Assembly: GCF_026230105.1 (NCBI RefSeq)
Contig: NC_079476.1
Span: 24,976,559 to 25,040,558, forward strand
Source: Diorhabda sublineata
Lineage: Eukaryota > Arthropoda > Insecta > Coleoptera > Chrysomelidae
Reading direction: 5' to 3'
Length of the DNA stretch: 64,000 bases
The translations under genes and the position numbers were made by a program. A model generated the notes under the pieces. That model ran no database searches. It saw nothing but the letters and a program-made list of their open reading frames with translations, and was not told the DNA's origin. Below are positions 22,440 through 32,190 of the stretch, one piece after another. Numbering within the stretch: the first letter of the stretch is position 1; every line of letters starts with the position of its first letter.

Positions 22440-23370
22440 GAAAAATCGTACTTATTAAAACTACTTCTGTATTATTGTGTGTTTAATCCTTTAGAAATGT
22501 TTTGGGGTAAATCAAAAGCAACTGTTTACGTAGAACGGTTAATTCTTAATGGTACACCACCAATTATTTGCCAGAAGTGTTCGACAAAATCAGAGAAACC
22601 AATCGCGGAAGACGAATCATTCTCAATAACAATGCAAGTTCTCACACATCAGTTCAAACAAAAACGTTTTTGAATAGTCAAAACATTGATTTCTTGGATC
22701 ATCTGCCATACAGTCGTTGTTTGACAACTAATGATTTCACTGTTTCAATATGTAATCACCTTTGGCCACAGACAGACCGAGTTTGTTTTTAAAACATTCC
22801 ACTTTGTCTGACAGGCTTAGAACATTTGCGTTCTGCTATTGCAGAGATTTATCTGTATATTCAACGAAATTAGTGTTTTCGTGTCTCAACTCTAACACCC
22901 TAAAAAAGTTTCCAAGTGACAACCATCTAGAATTGTTAAGTCAGATCCCTTGTCTCTGTAAATTTTTTCTTAAAAATATCATGAAATGGGTCCAAATCGT
23001 ATTGGTTGCTTTTTACCGAATGAGAGCTTGAAGTTCTTTGGTTTTATTTACCATCAGTTCAGATTCCAACAAATTTTTTCCGGTCAATATCTTGTAGACT
23101 CGTCTGGTTAGTTACCGAGGCAAAAGACATCGGCAACTTCAGAGCCTTGATACATGTATAACTGTTCTATGCAGTATCGATTCTGGTTTTTCAATTGAAG
23201 AAGCGATTGATGCGATCAAATCATATGTTTTGGAGGTATCTCAATCAAAATAGAAAAAAATGCTTTGAGAGTTGGTTCAAAAGCATGCAACAGTGTATTG
23301 ATCGCAATGAAGAATATTTTGAAAAACAATGAAGCCAACGCAAAATCTTTGTTTTATCGCAATGGAGAAT
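22440..23370 (+). pseudogene. Mariner transposase remnant, donor of the 55-bp satellite
   Basis: The plus strand shows two blocks of one mariner transposase. Block one (about 22,565-22,745) reads PEVFDKIRETNRGRRIILNN, NASSHTSVQTKTFLNSQNID and DHLPYSRCLTTNDF, equivalent to the second-Asp region and the YSPDLAPNDFF block; the catalytic residues are damaged. Block two (about 23,195-23,331) reads FSIEEAIDAIKSYVLEVSQS, a frameshift, then FESWFKSMQQCIDRNEEYFE, K, Q and stop, the normal mariner C-terminus. About 440 bp of foreign sequence (22,750-23,190) separates the blocks. The last 11 codons, stop and 3' UTR constitute exactly the first monomer of the downstream array. Confidence 0.85.
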
Positions 23371-26300
23371 ATTTTGAAAAACAATGAAGCCAATGCAAAA
23401 TCTTTGTTCTATCGCAATGAAGAATATTTTGAAAAACAATGAAGCCAATGCAAAATCTTTGTTCTATCGCAATGAAGAATATTTTGGAAAACAATGAAGC
23501 CAATGCAAAATCTTTGTTTTATCGCAATGGAGAATATTTTGGAAAACAATGAAGCCAATGCAAAATCTTTGTTCTATCGCAATGAAGAATATTTTGAAAA
23601 ACAATGAAGCCAATGCAAAATCTTTGTTTTATCGCAATGGAGAATATTTTGGAAAACAATGAAGCCAATGCAAAATCTTTGTTCTATCGCAATGAAGAAT
23701 ATTTTGGAAAACAATGAAGCCAATGCAAAATCTTTGTTCTATCGCAATGAAGAATATTTTGGAAAACAATGAAGCCAATGCAAAATCTTTGTTCTATCGC
23801 AATGAAGAATATTTTGAAAAACAATGAAGCCAATGCAAAATCTTTGTTTTATCGCAATGGAGAATATTTTGGAAAACAATGAAGCCAATGCAAAATCTTT
23901 GTTCTATCGCAATGAAGAATATTTTGGAAAACAATGAAGCCAATGCAAAATCTTTGTTCTATCGCAATGAAGAATATTTTGGAAAACAATGAAGCCAATG
24001 CAAAATCTTTGTTCTATCGCAATGAAGAATATTTTGAAAAACAATGAAGCCAATGCAAAATCTTTGTTTTATCGCAATGGAGAATATTTTGGAAAACAAT
24101 GAAGCCAATGCAAAATCTTTGTTCTATCGCAATGAAGAATATTTTGGAAAACAATGAAGCCAATGCAAAATCTTTGTTCTATCGCAATGAAGAATATTTT
24201 GGAAAACAATGAAGCCAATGCAAAATCTTTGTTCTATCGCAATGAAGAATATTTTGAAAAACAATGAAGCCAATGCAAAATCTTTGTTCTATCGCAATGA
24301 AGAATATTTTGGAAAACAATGAAGCCAATGCAAAATCTTTGTTCTATCGCAATGAAGAATATTTTGGAAAACAATGAAGCCAATGCAAAATCTTTGTTCT
24401 ATCGCAATGGAGAATATATTGAAAAACAATGAAGCCAATGCAAAATCTTTGTTCTATCGCAATGAAGAATATTTTGGAAAACAATGAAGCCAATTCAAAA
24501 TCTTTGTTTTATCGCAATGGAGAATATTTTGAAAAACAATGAAGCCAATGCAAAATCTTTGTTTTATCGCAATGGAGAATATTTTGGAAAACAATGAAGC
24601 CAATGCAAAATCTTTGTTCTATCGCAATGAAGAATATTTTGGAAAACAATGAAGCCAATGCAAAATCTTTGTTCTATCGCAATGAAGAATATTTTGGAAA
24701 ACAATGAAGCCAATGCAAAATCTTTGTTCTATCGCAATGAAGAATATTTTGAAAAACAATGAAGCCAATGCAAAATCTTTGTTTTATCGCAATGGAGAAT
24801 ATTTTGGAAAACAATGAAGCCAATGCAAAATCTTTGTTCTATCGCAATGAAGAATATTTTGGAAAACAATGAAGCCAATGCAAAATCTTTGTTCTATCGC
24901 AATGAAGAATATTTTGGAAAACAATGAAGCCAATGCAAAATCTTTGTTCTATCGCAATGAAGAATATTTTGGAAAACAATGAAGCCAATGCAAAATCTTT
25001 GTTCTATCGCAATGAAGAATATTTTGAAAAACAATGAAGCCAATGCAAAATCTTTGTTCTATCGCAATGAAGAATATTTTGGAAAACAATGAAGCCAATG
25101 CAAAATCTTTGTTCTATCGCAATGAAGAATATTTTGGAAAACAATGAAGCCAATGCAAAATCTTTGTTCTATCGCAATGGAGAATATATTGAAAAACAAT
25201 GAAGCCAATGCAAAATCTTTGTTCTATCGCAATGAAGAATATTTTGGAAAACAATGAAGCCAATTCAAAATCTTTGTTTTATCGCAATGGAGAATATTTT
25301 GAAAAACAATGAAGCCAATGCAAAATCTTTGTTTTATCGCAATGGAGAATATTTTCAAAAACAATGAAGCCAATGCAAAATCTTTGTTTTATCGCAATGG
25401 AGAATATTTTGAAAAACAATGAAGCCAATGCAAAATCTTTGTTCTATCGCAATGAAGAATATTTTGAAAAACAATGAAGCCAATGCAAAATCTTTGTTTT
25501 ATCGCAATGGAGAATATTTTGAAAAACAATGAAGCCAATGCAAAATCTTTGTTCTATCGCAATGAAGAATATTTTGAAAAACAATGAAGCCAATGCAAAA
25601 TCTTTGTTTTATCGCAATGGAGAATATTTTGAAAAACAATGAAGCCAATGCAAAATCTTTGTTCTATCGCAATGAAGAATATTTTGGAAAACAATGAAGC
25701 CAATGCAAAATCTTTGTTCTATCGCAATGAAGAATATTTTGGAAAACAATGAAGCCAATGCAAAATCTTTGTTTTATCGCAATGGAGAATATTTTGAAAA
25801 ACAATGAAGCCAATGCAAAATCTTTGTTCTATCGCAATGAGGAATATTTTGAAAAACAATGAAGCCAATGCAAAATCTTTGTTCTATCGCAATGAAGAAT
25901 ATTTTGGAAAACAATGAAGCCAATGCAAAATCTTTGTTCTATCGCAATGGAGAATATATTGAAAAACAATGAAGCCAATGCAAAATCTTTGTTCTATCGC
26001 AATGAAGAATATTTTGGAAAACAATGAAGCCAATTCAAAATCTTTGTTTTATCGCAATGGAGAATATTTTGAAAAACAATGAAGCCAATGCAAAATCTTT
26101 GTTTTATCGCAATGGAGAATATTTTCAAAAACAATGAAGCCAATGCAAAATCTTTGTTCTATCGCAATGAAGAATATTTTGAAAAATAATGAAGCCAATG
26201 TACAATCTTTGTTTTATCGCAATGAAGAATATTTTGAAAAACAATGAAGCCAATGTACAATCTTTGTTTTATCGCAATGAGGAATATTTTGAAAAACAAT

Positions 26301-29300
26301 GAAGCCAATGTACAATATTTGTTTTATCGCAATGAAGAATATTTTGAAAAACAATGAAGCCAATGTACAATCTTTGTTTGATCGCAATGAAGAATATTTT
26401 GAAAAACAATGAAGCCAATGTACAATCTTTGTTTGATCGCAATGAAGAATATTTTGAAAAACAATGAAGCCAATGCAAAATCTTTGTTTGATCGCAATGA
26501 AGAATATTTTGAAAAACAATGAAGCCAATGTACAATCTTTGTTTTATCGCAATGAAGAATATTTTGAAAAACAATGAAGCCAATGTACAATCTTTGTTTT
26601 ATCGCAATGAAGAATATTTTGAAAAACAATGAAGCCAATGCAAAATCTTTTTTCTATCGCAATGAAGAATATTTTGAAAAACAATGAAGCCAATGTACAA
26701 TCTTTGTTTTATCGCAATGAAGAATATTTTGAAAAACAATGAAGCCAATGTACAATCTTTGTTTGATCGCAATGAAGAATATTTTGAAAAACAATGAAGC
26801 CAATGCAAAATCTTTGTTTTATCACAATGGAGAATATTTTGAAAAACAATGAAGCCAATGCAAAATCTTTTTTCTATCGCAATGAAGAATATTTTGAAAA
26901 ACAATGAAGCCAATGTACAATCTTTGTTTGATCGCAATGAAGAATATTTTGAAAAACAATGAAGCCAATGTACAATCTTTGTTTTATCGCAATGAAGAAT
27001 ATTTTGAAAAACAATGAAGCCAATGTACAATCTTTGTTTGATCGCAATGAAGAATATTTTGAAAAACAATGAAGCCAATGTACAATCTTTGTTTTATCGC
27101 AATGGAGAATATTTTGAAAAACAATGAAGCCAATGTACAATCTTTGTTTTATCGCAATGAAGAATATTTTGAAAAACAATGAAGCCAATGTACAATCTTT
27201 GTTTTATCGCAATGAAGAATATTTTGAAAAACAATGAAGCCAATGTACAATCTTTGTTTGATCGCAATGAAGAATATTTTGAAAAACAATGAAGCCAATG
27301 TACAATCTTTGTTTGATCGCAATGAAGAATATTTTGAAAAACAATGAAGCCAATGTACAATCTTTGTTTTATCGCAATGAAGAATATTTTGAAAAACAAT
27401 GAAGCCAATGTACAATCTTTGTTTGATCGCAATGAAGAATATTTTGAAAAACAATGAAGCCAATGTACAATCTTTGTTTGATCGCAATGAAGAATATTTT
27501 GAAAAACAATGAAGCCAATGTACAATCTTTGTTTTATCGCAATGAAGAATATTTTGAAAAACAATGAAGCCAATGTACAATCTTTGTTTGATCGCAATGA
27601 AGAATATTTTGAAAAACAATGAAGCCAATGTACAATCTTTGTTTGATCGCAATGAAGAATATTTTGAAAAACAATGAAGCCAATGCAAAATCTTTGTTTT
27701 ATCGCAATGGAGAATATTTTGAAAAACAATGAAGCCAATGCAAAATCTTTGTTTGATCGCAATGAAGAATATTTTGAAAAACAATGAAGCCAATGTACAA
27801 TCTTTGTTTTATCGCAATGAAGAATATTTTGAAAAACAATGAAGCCAATGTACAATCTTTGTTTGATGGCAATGAAGAATATTTTGAAAAACAATGAAGC
27901 CAATGTACAATCTTTGTTTGATCGCAATGAAGAATATTTTGAAAAACAATGAAGCCAATGCAAAATCTTTGTTTTATCGCAATGGAGAATATTTTGAAAA
28001 ACAATGAAGCCAATGCAAAATCTTTGTTTTATCGCAATGAAGAATATTTTGAAAAACAATGAAGCCAATGTACAATCTTTGTTTTATCGCAATGAAGAAT
28101 ATTTTGAAAAACAATGAAGCCAATGTACAATCTTTGTTTGATGGCAATGAAGAATATTTTGAAAAACAATGAAGCCAATGTACAATCTTTGTTTGATCGC
28201 AATGAAGAATATTTTGAAAAACAATGAAGCCAATGTACAATCTTTGTTTGATCGCAATGAAGAATATTTTGAAAAACAATGAAGCCAATGTATAATCTTT
28301 GTTTGATCGCAATGAAGAATATTTTGAAAAACAATGAAGCCAATGCAAAATCTTTGTTTTATCACAATGGAGAATATTTTGAAAAACAATGAAGCCAATG
28401 TACAATCTTTGTTTGATCGCAATGAAGAATATTTTGAAAAACAATGAAGCCAATGTACAATCTTTGTTTTATCGCAATGAAGAATATTTTGAAAAACAAT
28501 GAAGCCAATGCAAAATCTTTGTTTTATCACAATGGAGAATATTTTGAAAAACAATGAAGCCAATGCAAAATCTTTTTTCTATCGCAATGAAGAATATTTT
28601 GAAAAACAATGAAGCCAATGTACAATCTTTGTTTGATCGCAATGAAGAATATTTTGAAAAACAATGAAGCCAATGCAAAATCTTTTTTCTATCGCAATGA
28701 AGAATATTTTGAAAAACAATGAAGCCAATGTACAATCTTTGTTTTATCGCAATGAAGAATATTTTGAAAAACAATGAAGCCAATGCAAAATCTTTGTTTT
28801 ATCACAATGGAGAATATTTTGAAAAACAATGAAGCCAATGTACAATCTTTGTTTGATCGCAATGAAGAATATTTTGAAAAACAATGAAGCCAATGCAAAA
28901 TCTTTTTTCTATCGCAATGAAGAATATTTTGAAAAACAATGAAGCCAATGTACAATCTTTGTTTGATCGCAATGAAGAATATTTTGAAAAACAATGAAGC
29001 CAATGTACAATCTTTGTTTGATCGCAATGAAGAATATTTTGAAAAACAATGAAGCCAATGTACAATCTTTGTTTGATCGCAATGAAGAATATTTTGAAAA
29101 ACAATGAAGCCAATGTACAATCTTTGTTTGATCGCAATGAAGAATATTTTGAAAAACAATGAAGCCAATGCAAAATCTTTTTTCTATCGCAATGAAGAAT
29201 ATTTTGAAAAACAATGAAGCCAATGTACAATCTTTGTTTTATCGCAATGAAGAATATTTTGAAAAACAATGAAGCCAATGTACAATCTTTGTTTGATCGC

Positions 29301-31660
29301 AATGAAGAATATTTTGAAAAACAATGAAGCCAATGCAAAATCTTTTTTCTATCGCAATGAAGAATATTTTGAAAAACAATGAAGCCAATGTACAATCTTT
29401 GTTTTATCGCAATGAAGAATATTTTGAAAAACAATGAAGCCAATGTACAATCTTTGTTTGATCGCAATGAAGAATATTTTGAAAAACAATGAAGCCAATG
29501 CAAAATCTTTGTTTTATCACAATGGAGAATATTTTGAAAAACAATGAAGCCAATGCAAAATCTTTTTTCTATCGCAATGAAGAATATTTTGAAAAACAAT
29601 GAAGCCAATGTACAATCTTTGTTTGATCGCAATGAAGAATATTTTGAAAAACAATGAAGCCAATGTACAATCTTTGTTTGATCGCAATGAAGAATATTTT
29701 GAAAAACAATGAAGCCAATGCAAAATCTTTTTTCTATCGCAATGAAGAATATTTTGAAAAACAATGAAGCCAATGTACAATCTTTGTTTGATCGCAATGA
29801 AGAATATTTTGAAAAACAATGAAGCCAATGTACAATCTTTGTTTGATCGCAATGAAGAATATTTTGAAAAACAATGAAGCCAATGCAAAATCTTTTTTCT
29901 ATCGCAATGAAGAATATTTTGAAAAACAATGAAGCCAATGTACAATCTTTGTTTTATCGCAATGAAGAATATTTTGAAAAACAATGAAGCCAATGTACAA
30001 TCTTTGTTTGATCGCAATGAAGAATATTTTGAAAAACAATGAAGCCAATGCAAAATCTTTGTTTTATCACAATGGAGAATATTTTGAAAAACAATGAAGC
30101 CAATGCAAAATCTTTTTTCTATCGCAATGAAGAATATTTTGAAAAACAATGAAGCCAATGTACAATCTTTGTTTGATCGCAATGAAGAATATTTTGAAAA
30201 ACAATGAAGCCAATGTACAATCTTTGTTTTATCGCAATGAAGAATATTTTGAAAAACAATGAAGCCAATGTACAATCTTTGTTTGATCGCAATGAAGAAT
30301 ATTTTGAAAAACAATGAAGCCAATGCAAAATCTTTTTTCTATCGCAATGAAGAATATTTTGAAAAACAATGAAGCCAATGTACAATCTTTGTTTTATCGC
30401 AATGAAGAATATTTTGAAAAACAATGAAGCCAATGTACAATCTTTGTTTGATCGCAATGAAGAATATTTTGAAAAACAATGAAGCCAATGCAAAATCTTT
30501 GTTTTATCACAATGGAGAATATTTTGAAAAACAATGAAGCCAATGCAAAATCTTTTTTCTATCGCAATGAAGAATATTTTGAAAAACAATGAAGCCAATG
30601 TACAATCTTTGTTTGATCGCAATGAAGAATATTTTGAAAAACAATGAAGCCAATGTACAATCTTTGTTTTATCGCAATGAAGAATATTTTGAAAAACAAT
30701 GAAGCCAATGTACAATCTTTGTTTGATCGCAATGAAGAATATTTTGAAAAACAATGAAGCCAATGCAAAATCTTTTTTCTATCGCAATGAAGAATATTTT
30801 GAAAAACAATGAAGCCAATGTACAATCTTTGTTTTATCGCAATGAAGAATATTTTGAAAAACAATGAAGCCAATGTACAATCTTTGTTTGATCGCAATGA
30901 AGAATATTTTGAAAAACAATGAAGCCAATGCAAAATCTTTGTTTTATCACAATGGAGAATATTTTGAAAAACAATGAAGCCAATGCAAAATCTTTTTTCT
31001 ATCGCAATGAAGAATATTTTGAAAAACAATGAAGCCAATGTACAATCTTTGTTTGATCGCAATGAAGAATATTTTGAAAAACAATGAAGCCAATGTACAA
31101 TCTTTGTTTTATCGCAATGAAGAATATTTTGAAAAACAATGAAGCCAATGTACAATCTTTGTTTGATCGCAATGAAGAATATTTTGAAAAACAATGAAGC
31201 CAATGTACAATCTTTGTTTTATCGCAATGAAGAATATTTTGAAAAACAATGAAGCCAATGTACAATCTTTGTTTTATCGCAATGAAGAATATTTTGAAAA
31301 ACAATGAAGCCAATGCAAAATCTTTGTTTTATCACAATGGAGAATATTTTGAAAAACAATGAAGCCAATGCAAAATCTTTTTTCTATCGCAATGAAGAAT
31401 ATTTTGAAAAACAATGAAGCCAATGTACAATCTTTGTTTGATCGCAATGAAGAATATTTTGAAAAACAATGAAGCCAATGTACAATCTTTGTTTTATCGC
31501 AATGAAGAATATTTTGAAAAACAATGAAGCCAATGTACAATCTTTGTTTGATCGCAATGAAGAATATTTTGAAAAACAATGAAGCCAATGTACAATCTTT
31601 GTTTTATCGCAATGGAGAATATTTTGAAAAACAATGAAGCCAATGCAAAATGTTTGTTTG
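23301..31660. repeat. Satellite array: 152 tandem copies of a 55-bp mariner-derived monomer
   Basis: The monomer begins ATCGCAATGAAGAATATTTT and continues GAAAAACAATGAAGCCAATG plus a variable 15-bp tail. The first monomer starts at 23,301 and the last ends at 31,660: 8,360 bp, exactly 152 x 55, and register checks at 23,411, 31,551 and 31,606 show no net length change. Read forward, the monomer encodes the mariner C-terminus IDRNEEYFEKQ and its stop. Two sub-arrays are visible: up to about 26,180 tails read CAAAATCTTTGTTCT/GTTTT; beyond it many read TACAATCTTTGTTTT/GTTTG. Marker variants form higher-order repeats (see findings). The long minus-strand frames across it (up to 378 codons) are repeat by-products, because 55 bp cycles through all three frames and the antisense monomer has no stop. 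Confidence 0.97.
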
Positions 31661-31980
31661 GAAAAAATATTCGGAATATAATGATTTTCACGTTTTATAA
31701 TAAATAAGACTGGTATAAATAATTTTTTCCATTAGAATACGCGAAAATTGTAATCATGGCACAATCTATAGGATATATAAAGCGTAGAAAGAGATATTCA
31801 TACAATATATTGTAATTATAAAAATTACAATGTATAGACAAATAAAATTATATCCTAGAATCAAGTATTTATCGTGTTATACCCGACAAATAAATAAATT
31901 CAACACGTATTTCGAACTTCTTTCATACTAAATGAAAAAATTCCTCGTCTAATGGGAAATAAACATAAAAAAACTTTGAG
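31661..31980. other. Spacer between the satellite and the Six4 promoter region
   Basis: AT-rich non-coding sequence. It includes a hairpin-forming stretch (ATTGTAATTATAAAAATTAC, then AAT) at about 31,809-31,832. Confidence 0.5.
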
Positions 31981-32010
31981 GGAAGCTTCCCCGATTATAA
32001 CAAACCCCTC

Positions 32011-32060
32011 GATCGTGATTGGTTCGCGTCACCATAGAAACGCGAAATATCGCCCCCTTA
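32011..32060 (+). promoter_or_regulatory. Candidate Six4 proximal promoter elements: inverted CCAAT and X-box-like site
   Basis: About 150-180 bp before the Six4 start codon lies GATTGG (32,017-32,022, an inverted CCAAT box). Six bases further is GTCACCATAGAAAC (32,028-32,041), which fits the two half-sites of the RFX X-box with the usual central AT. The block lies in a local GC-rich patch that includes CGCGAAATATCGCCCCC. No TATA box is evident, as usual for developmental regulators. The motif match is seen; the use by an RFX factor is inferred. Confidence 0.35.
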
Positions 32061-32190
32061 TTAGTGGAACGTGGTAGTAAACCGCGCCCATACAACTCAA
32101 GAGTCTGTACCCCCTATTTGACATAATTTCAGCGACAGTTAGTAATGAAACGCTTGTTGGTGTATTTCTTATGGTAAATTTCGTCGAACG

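Noticed and set aside
27094..28068. Long minus-strand frames (up to 378 codons) in the 55-bp array as protein genes
   Set aside because: They arise from a stop-free antisense repeat cycling through three frames, start and stop at random monomer variants, and overlap each other in different frames.
23301..31660. CRISPR array
   Set aside because: Copies are contiguous 55-bp units with no unique spacers, the host is an animal, and the unit is mariner sequence.
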